A stretch of DNA of 64,000 bases from JALYGY01 sp963800975. Its GTDB lineage: Bacteria > Actinomycetota > Rubrobacteria > Rubrobacterales > Rubrobacteraceae. Under the pieces are notes generated by a model. It saw only the letters and a program-made list of their open reading frames with translations. It made no database searches and was not told where the DNA came from. The DNA is taken from positions 496,001-560,000 of the forward strand of contig CAWDDB010000013.1 in assembly GCA_963800975.1 (NCBI GenBank). Reading direction: 5' to 3'. Shown in pieces: positions 27,204-35,423 of the stretch. A program made the translations under genes and the position numbers. Within the stretch, counting starts at the first letter, position 1. Every line of letters starts with the position of its first letter.

Positions 27204-28595
27204 TTGACCCGAGGAATCCAGGAAGAGCGCGTACAGAATCTGAACGAGGAAAGAGTCAGGGACGGAGATTACGTTCTTTACTGGATGCAGGCGTCCCAGC
27301 GCGCCGAGCACAACCACGCCCTCGAGTACGCGGTGCGGCGGGCCAACCGGTTAGGCCAGCGCCTCCTGGTCGTCTTCGGGTTGACGGATGACTATCCTGA
27401 GGCCAACTTTCGCCACTACGCCTTCATGCTCGAGGGCCTGCGGGCCGTGCAGGAGGCGCTGAAGAAGCGCGGGATCCGGTTCGTCGTCCGCAAGGGATCT
27501 CCAGACGAGGTGGCGCTCGAGGCCGGCGCAAACGCCTCCCTCGTGGTCACGGACCGCGGCTACACGCGGCCCCAGAAGCGGTGGCGGGAGAGGGTGGCCG
27601 CGGAAGCCGGCCGCCTCGTCACGCAGGTCGAGTCCGACGTCGTGGTGCCGGTGGAGCTGGCTTCGGAGAAGCGGGAGACGGCGGCGAGGACGCTGCGACC
27701 AAGGCTGAACAGGCACCTCGACGAGTTTCTGGTCGAACTCAGGGCCACGAAGCCGCAGAAGCAGTCGCTCAACCTGAAGGCCGAGGGTCTGGATCTCTCG
27801 GACGTCGATAAGGTGCTCGACGGCATGCAGCTCGACCGGAGCGTCGGGCGTCTAAGCCACCTGTACCGGGGAGGGACGCCCGAAGCGAAGAAGATCCTCG
27901 GGCGTTTCCTCAAGAACAGCTTCGCCACCTACGACGAGAACCGCAACCAGCCCCAGACCGACGACGTCTCGCACATGAGCAAGTACCTGCACTTCGGACA
28001 GATATCCCCTGTGTACCTGGCGCTCCGGGTGCGCGACTCCGGCGCCCCGAAGGGGGACGTGGACTCGTACCTGGACGAGCTTATCGTGCGGCGCGAGCTC
28101 AGCATCAACTTCGTCCACTACACCCCGGACTACGACTCGTACTCCTGCCTGCCTGGCTGGGCGAAGGAGACCCTGGAGCGGCACAAAAAGGACGGACGCG
28201 AGCACGCCTACACCCGGAAACAGCTCGAGGAAGCCGAGACCCACGACCCCTACTGGAACGCGGCGATGCGGGAGATGATCCACACCGGCTACATGCACAA
28301 CTACATGCGGATGTACTGGGGAAAGAAGATCCTGGAGTGGTCCAACACGCCAGAGTACGCCTACCGCACGACCCTCTACCTCAACAACAAGTATTTCCTG
28401 GACGGACGCGACCCCAACTCCTACGCCAACGTCTCCTGGATCTTCGGGCAGCACGACCGGGGCTGGACCGAGCGGAAGGTCTTCGGCAAGGTGCGCTACA
28501 TGACGGCCGGTGGTCTCGAACGCAAGAGCAAACCCAGGAAGTACGTCGAAAAGGTGGACAGGCTGGTCGAGGAAGGCGCCGCCGAGGGACCCTGA
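27204..28595 (+). CDS. phr: Deoxyribodipyrimidine photolyase, class II-like
   Basis: A 463-aa light-driven CPD repair enzyme. N-terminal antenna/Rossmann part: VLYWMQASQRAEHNHALEYA and RHYAFMLEGLRAVQEALKKR. FAD-binding C-terminal part: YLHFGQISPVYLALRVRD, FVHYTPDYDSYSCLPGWAKE, EMIHTGYMHNYMRMYWGKKI and NNKYFLDGRDPNSYANVSWI, the class II pattern. The TTG start is preferred because the YWM strand must be close to the N-terminus; a GGGGGTGG lies upstream. Confidence 0.93.
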   Translation: MTRGIQEERVQNLNEERVRDGDYVLYWMQASQRAEHNHALEYAVRRANRLGQRLLVVFGLTDDYPEANFRHYAFMLEGLRAVQEALKKRGIRFVVRKGSPDEVALEAGANASLVVTDRGYTRPQKRWRERVAAEAGRLVTQVESDVVVPVELASEKRETAARTLRPRLNRHLDEFLVELRATKPQKQSLNLKAEGLDLSDVDKVLDGMQLDRSVGRLSHLYRGGTPEAKKILGRFLKNSFATYDENRNQPQTDDVSHMSKYLHFGQISPVYLALRVRDSGAPKGDVDSYLDELIVRRELSINFVHYTPDYDSYSCLPGWAKETLERHKKDGREHAYTRKQLEEAETHDPYWNAAMREMIHTGYMHNYMRMYWGKKILEWSNTPEYAYRTTLYLNNKYFLDGRDPNSYANVSWIFGQHDRGWTERKVFGKVRYMTAGGLERKSKPRKYVEKVDRLVEEGAAEGP

Positions 28596-28658
28596 CCAGG
28601 GCCGTCAGCTACCTGCTATTCGCCACAGCTGGCCGCGTCATCAAAGCGCAGGAGCCGT

Positions 28659-30836
28659 TCATGAAGGCTCCTGCCCGTACCTCTCGAGGGCGGCGTGGTC
28701 AACCATGAACAGGGTGTAGGTCTTGCCTGGGCTATTCGTGGCGACAAAGAAGGGCAGCCTCTCCAGCCGCTTGGCCAGGCGGGATCTCTCGTTTTCGTCG
28801 AGGTAGGATCTGGAGGGGACCATCACGTAGTCGACGTTCCGGCGGCGCAGGATTTCGACCATCTCCTCGTCGGAGGGACCGTGGTAGAAGGTGAACACGT
28901 CGGAGACGCCCTGGGGCACAGTCACCCGCCCGCCGGTGCGCTCCTCCAGCTCCGGAAGCACGCCGAGGATCGAGCCACCCCGCAGGCTGATCACGTTCGT
29001 CGAGGCCGAGTACGCCGGGATGCAGGTGTTCTCCAGGTCGGGCGCTAGGACGACGCTGGGCTGCCGTACGGTCGCGCCTAGCCAGGGCAGTATGGGGTCG
29101 AAGCAGGATCTGCCGTCCAGTGATGACGCTTCAGCTTCCATGCGCTGGATTTCCCTCGCCCCCACCACGGCCGGCGACCACGTTGCCACGGCGAGCCCCA
29201 GCACGAGCGCGAGGGGGAGCAATCGGGCGACGCCGCGAGGAATGCCTACGTGCACGAAGCCGGTCCCGACTAGCTTCGTCGCCGCGTAGGCGATCCACCC
29301 GAGGGTCAGCATGGCGGCGAGCGGTATGGGCCACGCCAGGCGCCACAGCTGGCCGGGGAGCACGATCCTGTCCCCCACGAAGGTGGCGATCGGGGGCACG
29401 TAGACGACGACGGTGGACAGGACCAGCATCCCGAGGAGCATCTGGGCGGCCGAGCTGCTCCGCAAACGCCACAGCAGGAACGGAATCCCGAGCACGAGGG
29501 CGAGCAGGATGAAGCGGTTCAGGATCAGGGACGGGTGCATGATGTAGGAGCCATCGTCCAGCTCGAATATGTGCCTCCACCAGGGCTTGACGAAGACCAT
29601 GTTGGCCAGGACGTCGGGCTGATGGGAGTTGATGTCTGCGTCGCTGAGCACGGAGGTCAGGGAGTTGCCCGTGCCGAGCACGTAGAGCGCAGGGGCGAGG
29701 AGGACGCTGAACAGGGCCGTCCCCAGGGCCACCATCGTGGTCCAGGACTCGCGCCTGCGCCACCCCATCACGATGTAGACGAGACCGAACCCCGCCATGG
29801 AGAGGCCGATGATGGCGAGCCCCACCGGATGCGTGGTCATCACGGACCAGCAGGTGAACGCGAACGCCGCCAGGTAGCGCGCCTTGCGGCCCTCGACGAA
29901 GGCGTAGGCGAAAGCCAAGGAGATCGGCAGGAAGATGAACTTCGCGAGGAACTTGTCCTCGGCTATGCGGCTGACAAACTCGCCGCCGAAGGTGAAGACC
30001 GAGGCCTCCAGGTGAGCGAGGAAGAACAGGGCGTACAGCGAGCCGGAGATGAGGGCCGCCGTCTCGCTCTCGAACAGCACCCGGGCCAGGGCGTAGAACG
30101 CAAGCAGTGCCACGAGGATGAGCGTCGGGGTGAGGTAATCCAGCACCAGCACGACGGGGTCGATGCCGGAGATTCGGGAGAAAGCCGCCTGCTGCAGCAG
30201 CCAGCCGTTGATCTGCACGCGCGAAACCTCGGTGACCTCGCCGAAATACGGTTCGCGCAGGGCGAGCTGGTCCGAATCCAGGAAGTCTCGCACGTAGGCG
30301 AGGTAGACCCACAGGTCGTTGTACGGGTGGGGCGCCTTCATGCGGGAGGCCGCCGCCAGGACCGCGCCGAGCCCCAGAAAAGGGATCCAGAGCCACCGGA
30401 GGTACGGCTCGGCCCCCTCCGGCTCCTCTGGCGGGCGAGGCCTGGACGCCCGCACCATCGCCGCCACCAGGAAGACGGTGAACACGGCACCGACGGCCCA
30501 GAGGTAGGCGCCCAGGCTGAGGTGCGCCATGAGCACGGGGACCCCCAGGAGGCCGAAGAATCCGGCGCTCAGGGCGAAGGAGATCGGCACGAGGGCGGCG
30601 CCGGAGAACCGGTCGCGCAGGAACCAGTGCGCGATCAACAACCCCGGCATCGAGAACAGAAAGAGCGTGGCCAGGAAGGGGACCACGGGGAGGGGTTCGA
30701 GGATGCCGCGCAGCGGGCCGAGCACGACCATGGCGCCCGTGCTCGCCAGGACGACGGGAAGGTCGAGGGATCTCGGCCGCCGGCCCAGCGCCTTCCTCGC
30801 CTTCTCGTACTCGACCACGGTCTCTCCCTGCGACAT
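28659..30836 (-). CDS. Large polytopic membrane protein, GT-C-like
   Basis: A 725-aa protein with about 13-14 hydrophobic segments spread over residues 25-560 and a C-terminal soluble part of about 150 residues. The first large loop holds APHPYNDLWVYLAYVRDFLD and REPYFGEVTEVSRVQINGW; acidic D/E-rich outer loops between TM1-2 or TM3-4 are usual for GT-C glycosyltransferases, and the soluble end (SDEEMVEILRRRNVDYVMVP) resembles the tail domains found there. No family is recognised for certain. Lone gene, converging on the photolyase with 63 nt between stops. Confidence 0.6.
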   Translation of the reverse strand: MSQGETVVEYEKARKALGRRPRSLDLPVVLASTGAMVVLGPLRGILEPLPVVPFLATLFLFSMPGLLIAHWFLRDRFSGAALVPISFALSAGFFGLLGVPVLMAHLSLGAYLWAVGAVFTVFLVAAMVRASRPRPPEEPEGAEPYLRWLWIPFLGLGAVLAAASRMKAPHPYNDLWVYLAYVRDFLDSDQLALREPYFGEVTEVSRVQINGWLLQQAAFSRISGIDPVVLVLDYLTPTLILVALLAFYALARVLFESETAALISGSLYALFFLAHLEASVFTFGGEFVSRIAEDKFLAKFIFLPISLAFAYAFVEGRKARYLAAFAFTCWSVMTTHPVGLAIIGLSMAGFGLVYIVMGWRRRESWTTMVALGTALFSVLLAPALYVLGTGNSLTSVLSDADINSHQPDVLANMVFVKPWWRHIFELDDGSYIMHPSLILNRFILLALVLGIPFLLWRLRSSSAAQMLLGMLVLSTVVVYVPPIATFVGDRIVLPGQLWRLAWPIPLAAMLTLGWIAYAATKLVGTGFVHVGIPRGVARLLPLALVLGLAVATWSPAVVGAREIQRMEAEASSLDGRSCFDPILPWLGATVRQPSVVLAPDLENTCIPAYSASTNVISLRGGSILGVLPELEERTGGRVTVPQGVSDVFTFYHGPSDEEMVEILRRRNVDYVMVPSRSYLDENERSRLAKRLERLPFFVATNSPGKTYTLFMVDHAALERYGQEPS

Positions 30837-30903
30837 CGGACCAACGGGATTCTATGCCCCGCGTGCCAATGATAAACCTCAGCCGCCGGTTCGTGGCCCG
30901 AGG

Positions 30904-31479
30904 CTACGGTGCCGAATCGTCCGGAGCCGCCTTTCGCCGCCACCTTTCGCGGCCCTCGCGGTACAGGTCGCCGCCGTGCAGGTCGTTTACCACCACGACG
31001 GGGAAGTCCTCGACAACCAGCCTGTGGATGGCCTCCGCGCCGAGGTCCTCGTAGGCGACCACCTCCGCCTCCTTCACGCGGTCGGCCAGCAGCGCGGCCG
31101 TCCCCTCCACCGCGCCGAAGTAGACGCAGCCGTGCTCCCGCATGCTCGTTTTCACGCCTTCGGCGCGGGCGCCCTTGCCGACCATGCCCCTGAGGCCGCG
31201 TTCGATCAGGTAGGGCGAGTACGGGTCCATCCTCGATGCCGTGGTCGGCCCGGCTGGTCCCAGGGCGCTTCCGGGGCGCGCGGGTGCCGGTCCGGTGAAG
31301 TAGACGACCTGTCCCTCTAGGTCGAACGGCAGCGGATCCCCTTCCTCGATGGCCACTTTCATGCGGGCGTGGGCCGCGTCGCGCGCCGTGTAGAGGACCC
31401 CGAAGAGGCGCACCACGTCCCCGCTCCTCAGCAGCTCAATGTCCTCCATCCCGAGCGGCGTCTGCAGGCGGACGCTCAC
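30904..31479 (-). CDS. Class I fumarate hydratase (or tartrate dehydratase) beta subunit
   Basis: A 191-aa swivel-domain subunit: RLQTPLGMEDIELLRSGDVV at the start, GPTTASRMDPYSPYLIERGL (substrate-binding), MVGKGARAEGVKTSMREHGC and AIHRLVVEDFPVVVVNDLHG. It pairs with the alpha subunit just upstream, overlapping by 4 nt (GTGA). Fumarase is the more likely role given aconitase in the same window; L-tartrate dehydratase subunits look alike. Confidence 0.9.
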   Translation of the reverse strand: MSVRLQTPLGMEDIELLRSGDVVRLFGVLYTARDAAHARMKVAIEEGDPLPFDLEGQVVYFTGPAPARPGSALGPAGPTTASRMDPYSPYLIERGLRGMVGKGARAEGVKTSMREHGCVYFGAVEGTAALLADRVKEAEVVAYEDLGAEAIHRLVVEDFPVVVVNDLHGGDLYREGRERWRRKAAPDDSAP

Positions 31480-32318
31480 AGCTCGACGGAGGAGGTGCGG
31501 TGGGAGTGGCAGTCGAGGTTCACGGCCACGGGGAAGGCTGCTATGTGGGTCGGGAAGCTCTCGACGTGCACCGCGAGCGCCGTGACGGTGCCGCCGTAGC
31601 CGGCCGGCCCGATCCCCGTGGCGTTGATGGCGTCAAGCATCTCCTCCTCGAGCTCAGCGAGCTCGGGGTCGGGGTTCGGCTCGCCGGAGGGGCGGGTCAG
31701 GGCCTTCTTGGAGAGCAGGGCGGCTCTCTCGAACGGGCCCCCGATCCCCACGCCCACCGTGAGCGGCGGGCTCGCGTTGGGTCCGGCCCGCTCGATCGTC
31801 TCCACCACGAAGCGCTTCATCTCCTCGACGCCGTCCGCCGGGGTGAGCATCTTGAGCGCGCTCATGTTGTCGCAGCCCGCCCCCTTCACGAGCATGGTGA
31901 GCCCGAGCCGATCGCCCGGCACGAGGTCGTAGTAGACGATCGCGGGCGTGTTGTCGCCGGTGTTGGTCCGGGAGAGCGGGCCGTGGACGAGGGACTTGCG
32001 CAGGAAGCCCTCATCGTAGCCGCGCCTCACGCCCTCGTCTATGGCTTCGCCGATCTCGCCGCCCACCACGCGGGCCTCGCTCCCCAGCTCGACGAAAAAG
32101 ACCGCGTAGCCCGTGTCCTGGCAGAAGGCGACGCACCGCTCTCGCGCCACCCGGGCGTTCTCGAGCAACTCCCCGATCACCTCCCGGCCCAGCGGCGACT
32201 CTTCCTCCTCGCGCGCCCTGCGCAGGGCCTCCAGGTGGTCCTCCGGCAGGCGCGTGTTCGCCTCGATGCACAGGTCTCGCACCGCCCGGGTGACCGCTTC
32301 GGCTCCTATCTCTCTCAC
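31476..32318 (-). CDS. Class I fumarate hydratase (or tartrate dehydratase) alpha subunit
   Basis: A 280-aa [4Fe-4S] subunit. Cluster cysteines occur in CVAFCQDTGYAVFF (~66), VKGAGCDNMSALKM (~183 region after the SLVHGPLSRTNTGDNTPA substrate loop) and VNLDCHSHRTSS at the end. It interconverts fumarate and malate with the beta subunit encoded downstream. GTG start with GTGAGG upstream. The split two-gene form contrasts with the single-chain FumA of enterobacteria. Confidence 0.92.
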   Translation of the reverse strand: MREIGAEAVTRAVRDLCIEANTRLPEDHLEALRRAREEEESPLGREVIGELLENARVARERCVAFCQDTGYAVFFVELGSEARVVGGEIGEAIDEGVRRGYDEGFLRKSLVHGPLSRTNTGDNTPAIVYYDLVPGDRLGLTMLVKGAGCDNMSALKMLTPADGVEEMKRFVVETIERAGPNASPPLTVGVGIGGPFERAALLSKKALTRPSGEPNPDPELAELEEEMLDAINATGIGPAGYGGTVTALAVHVESFPTHIAAFPVAVNLDCHSHRTSSVEL

Positions 32319-32474
32319 ACAACCTCACCCCGCTCTCGCGCCTCACCGGCGGCGTAAGGGTAGCATCGGCGGCCGCCTCACGGATCTCAAAAGATCACCC
32401 ATTTGGGGGATTCGTCCGCGATTGGCGTGGGCTAGATTGGTGAGGTTTATGCGGCACCGAGCAGAGGAGGACGA

Positions 32475-33920
32475 ATGGTGGATGGAGGGATCACCCTCGG
32501 AGGTTCCCCACGAAGCGACCTGGATGATGCGCTCTTCGAGGAGCTGAGGTCGAACTTCCGCGGTGAGCTGCTGCGCTCGCTGGACGACGGCTACGACGTG
32601 GCGCGCGCCGTCTTCAACGGCATGATCGACCGGCGGCCTGCCCTGATCGCGCGCTGCGCCGGCGTGGCCGACGTTATGGCCTCGGTGAACTTCGCCCGCG
32701 ACAACGACCTGCAGGTCGCGGTGCGCGGCGGCGGGCACTCCGTGCCGGGCTACGCGGTCGTCGACGGCGGCGTCGTAGTCGACCTCTCACCGATGAAGGG
32801 CGTCTGGGTAGACCCCGAGAGCCGTACCGCCCGTGCCCAGGCCGGGCTACTCTGGGGCGAGCTCGACCGCGAGACCCAGGCGTTCGGGCTTGCCGTCACG
32901 GGCGGTCGCGCCTCGGACACGGGGATAGCTGGCCTCACCCTGGGCGGCGGGAGCGGGTGGCTAGAGCGCAAGATCGGCTTTACGGTCGACAACCTCATCT
33001 CAGCCGACGTAGTCACCGCAGACGGGCGTTTCGTGCGGGCGAGCGCCGAGGAGAACGAGGACCTTTTCTGGGGCCTGAAGGGCGGTGGCGGCAACTTCGG
33101 GATCGTCACCTCCTTCGAGTACCGGCTGCACCCGGTAGGTCCGATCGTGCTCGGCGGGATGCTGATGTACCCGGCCGAGCAGGCGGGCGAGGTCCTGCGC
33201 TTCTACAGGGATTTCATAGCGGACGCGCCGGACGAGCTCGGCGGCGGCTGCGCGTTCGTGACAGCACCGCCCGAGCCCTTCGTGCCGGAGCCGGTGCAGG
33301 GCTCCCAGGTCCTGGCCGTCATCGTCCTGTACGTGGGGTCCATCGAGGACGGCCAGGAGGCGATCCGGCCGCTCAAGGAGGCCATACCGCCTGCGCTCGA
33401 CCTGGTGCAGCCCATGCCATACACCGCTCTGCAGAGCATGATCGACGCCGGTAACCCTTCGGGCATGCAGAACTACTGGAAGGCCGGGTTCCTGGCCGAG
33501 TTTCCCGACGAGGCCGTGGACGCCTTCGTGGAATACTCGCGGAAGGTCACTTCGCCCCTCACCAGCGTGCTGCTTATGCCGATGGGAGGAGCCCTCTCCC
33601 GCGTTGCCGAGGAGGACACGCCGCTTGGCCTGCGCGACGCGGCCTTCAACTTCCACGCGATCTCGATGTGGGCAGACCCGATCGATCCCGAGAAGCACAT
33701 GAGGTGGGCGCGGGAGATCTACGACGCCATGGAGCCTTGGACGACCGAGCGCACCTACCTGAACTTCATCGGGGACGAGGGCGAAGAGCGCGTGCGCACC
33801 GCCTACGAACCGGAGAAGTTCCGGCGGCTCGTCGCGCTCAAGGACAAGTACGATCCGGAGAACCTCTTCCGCCTCAACCAGAACATCCAGCCTTCCTCCA
33901 GAAACGGATCGGCCCACTAG
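32475..33920 (+). CDS. FAD-linked oxidase of the PCMH/berberine-bridge (BBE) family
   Basis: A 481-aa flavoenzyme. The FAD domain has VRGGGHSVPGYAVVDGGVVV (the His of GGGHS is the usual covalent FAD attachment), GGRASDTGIAGLTLGGGSGW and NEDLFWGLKGGGGNFGIVTS. The BBE tail ends KYDPENLFRLNQNIQPS. Typical substrates are sugars, alcohols or natural products; none can be chosen here. The ATG has AGAGGAGGA upstream. Followed by a long palindrome terminator. Confidence 0.92.
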   Translation: MVDGGITLGGSPRSDLDDALFEELRSNFRGELLRSLDDGYDVARAVFNGMIDRRPALIARCAGVADVMASVNFARDNDLQVAVRGGGHSVPGYAVVDGGVVVDLSPMKGVWVDPESRTARAQAGLLWGELDRETQAFGLAVTGGRASDTGIAGLTLGGGSGWLERKIGFTVDNLISADVVTADGRFVRASAEENEDLFWGLKGGGGNFGIVTSFEYRLHPVGPIVLGGMLMYPAEQAGEVLRFYRDFIADAPDELGGGCAFVTAPPEPFVPEPVQGSQVLAVIVLYVGSIEDGQEAIRPLKEAIPPALDLVQPMPYTALQSMIDAGNPSGMQNYWKAGFLAEFPDEAVDAFVEYSRKVTSPLTSVLLMPMGGALSRVAEEDTPLGLRDAAFNFHAISMWADPIDPEKHMRWAREIYDAMEPWTTERTYLNFIGDEGEERVRTAYEPEKFRRLVALKDKYDPENLFRLNQNIQPSSRNGSAH

Positions 33921-33952
33921 GCAACGAGCCGTCGAAATGCCTCGAATCGGAC

Positions 33953-33982
33953 GGGGATCGGGCCCGCGCGGGCCCGATCCCC
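33953..33982 (+). terminator. Palindromic terminator after the FAD oxidase
   Basis: A 30-bp perfect palindrome: GGGGATCGGGCCC, then GCGC, then its complement. It sits 32 nt past the stop and isolates the oxidase from the paralog array. No T-tract. Confidence 0.75.
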
Positions 33983-34083
33983 TAGTCGTTGCACGACACC
34001 CGCTCCCGCATCGCTTCCACAAGAACCAACCAGGGTAACGAGTAGGGGGCGCGTGCGGAGAAATATTCTGGCAAGTTGCCTTC

Positions 34084-34128
34084 CGTAACGGTTGCCGTAA
34101 CGTTTGGGAGACGGGTGCGGCGTAGGAT
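34084..34128 (+). promoter_or_regulatory. Array promoter A: three heptads plus -10
   Basis: CGTAACG at 34084-34090 and again at 34096-34102 (12-bp period), GGAGACG at 34107-34113 (11-bp step), then 9 nt to TAGGAT (34123-34128). The first paralog's ATG follows about 50 nt after the expected transcription start. The same heptad spacing and the same 9-nt gap occur at 43145 and 56036. Direct heptads about 11 bp apart next to the -10 are the known binding layout of SARP-type activators; a BTAD regulator gene is at 56649. Confidence 0.72.
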
Positions 34129-34184
34129 GTGATCGTTATGATGCCGGCAGGAGAGGCGGACCCTTCGAACCAGGAGCCGCAAGA

Positions 34185-35423
34185 ATGACCCGTCGCGCAG
34201 CCTGGCTCGCCTGGTTGCTGTGCGGGCTGTGCTTGGCGCTGGCTTCTGGCATGTTGCTGCTCGCCGTCTTGAACGACCGTACCCTTAGCGAGATACTGAT
34301 CGACGAGGGCATAGTCGGCCTGGCGATCCTGACGGCAGCATTCTGCATCGTCGGGGCACTCATCGCCTCGCACCGTCCCGAGAACCCGATAGGCTGGATC
34401 TTCTGCGCTGCCGCCCTCTTTCAGGGGCTCACGAACTTCGGGTACGAGTACGCTACCTACGCGCTGCTGACGAAGCCCGGCTCGCTCCCCCTTGGGGCGG
34501 TGATGTCCTGGATCGGCAACTGGATGTGGGCTCCTGGGCTAGGCCTGATCCTGGTGTTCTTGCCCCTCCTGTTCCCCGACGGGCGGCTCCCGTCGCGCCG
34601 CTGGCGGTGGGTGGGGTGGCTTGGCGCCGCCTCCATCGTCATGATCGCCGTAGGGGCCTCGATCCTACTCTGGTCCGAGAGGGGCGTGGCGCTGTTGAGG
34701 GCCCCGACGAACGAAGTAGGGTACCCGCAGTGGGTCCTCAACCTTATCGTGGACGCCGTCGCGTTCCCGCTCATGCTGGTCGCCGGGCTGGCCGCCGTGA
34801 TCTCCCTGTTCGTCCGGTTTCGCAGGGCGAGGGGGGATGAGCGCCAGCAGATCAAATGGTTCACCTATGCCGCCACCCTGACGCTCTTCTGGACCTTTTT
34901 GATAGAGGGCATTCCCGACACGAGCCGAACGTTCGAAGCCGTCACGGCAGTGGGTGGCGTGCTCGTCATCCCCTCGATCCCCGTGGCCGCGGGGATTGCC
35001 ATCTTCCGCTACCGTCTCTACGACATAGACCGGATAATCAACCGTACCCTCGTCTACCTTGCGCTCACGGCGTCCCTGGTGCTGGTGTACGTCGGCGGTA
35101 TCTTGTCCCTGCAGTACGTCTTCCGCGCCCTGACCGGTAGCGACTCGCAGCTGGCGATCGTCGCCTCCACCCTCGCTATAGCCGCCCTATTCAACCCTCT
35201 ACGGCGAGAGATCCAAGGGTTCATAGACCGGCGGTTCTACAGGAGGAGGTACGACGCCGCGAAGACGCTCGAGGCTTTCGGCGCGAGGCTACGGGACGAG
35301 ACAGATCTGGATCGGTTGCGCGACGCCCTTGTGGTGGTCGTGCGGGAAACCGTGCAGCCCGCTAATGCTTCACTGTGGTTGCGAGAAACCTCCGCAGGCG
35401 CGGCGGCGAAGGAGCCCACGTGA
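34185..35423 (+). CDS. Array paralog 1: polytopic sensor-like membrane protein
   Basis: 412 aa, first gene behind promoter A. About eight TMs occupy residues 8-290 (TM1 LLCGLCLALASGMLLLAV). LFPDGRLPSRRW lies at ~132, RLYDIDRIINRTLVY at ~280, and the cytoplasmic end at ~345-412 has IDRRFYRRRYDAAKTLEAF and TVQPANASLWLRE. No kinase, cyclase or phosphatase domain follows; related N-terminal regions precede output domains in ComP-like sensor kinases. ATG 34185 has CAGGAGCC upstream; the open frame before it is non-homologous. Its stop overlaps the next start by 4 nt. Confidence 0.85.
   Translation: MTRRAAWLAWLLCGLCLALASGMLLLAVLNDRTLSEILIDEGIVGLAILTAAFCIVGALIASHRPENPIGWIFCAAALFQGLTNFGYEYATYALLTKPGSLPLGAVMSWIGNWMWAPGLGLILVFLPLLFPDGRLPSRRWRWVGWLGAASIVMIAVGASILLWSERGVALLRAPTNEVGYPQWVLNLIVDAVAFPLMLVAGLAAVISLFVRFRRARGDERQQIKWFTYAATLTLFWTFLIEGIPDTSRTFEAVTAVGGVLVIPSIPVAAGIAIFRYRLYDIDRIINRTLVYLALTASLVLVYVGGILSLQYVFRALTGSDSQLAIVASTLAIAALFNPLRREIQGFIDRRFYRRRYDAAKTLEAFGARLRDETDLDRLRDALVVVVRETVQPANASLWLRETSAGAAAKEPT

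Noticed and set aside
34034..34040. GGTAACG as a further heptad of site A
   Set aside because: It lies 50 bp upstream of the first heptad, off the 11/12-bp register.
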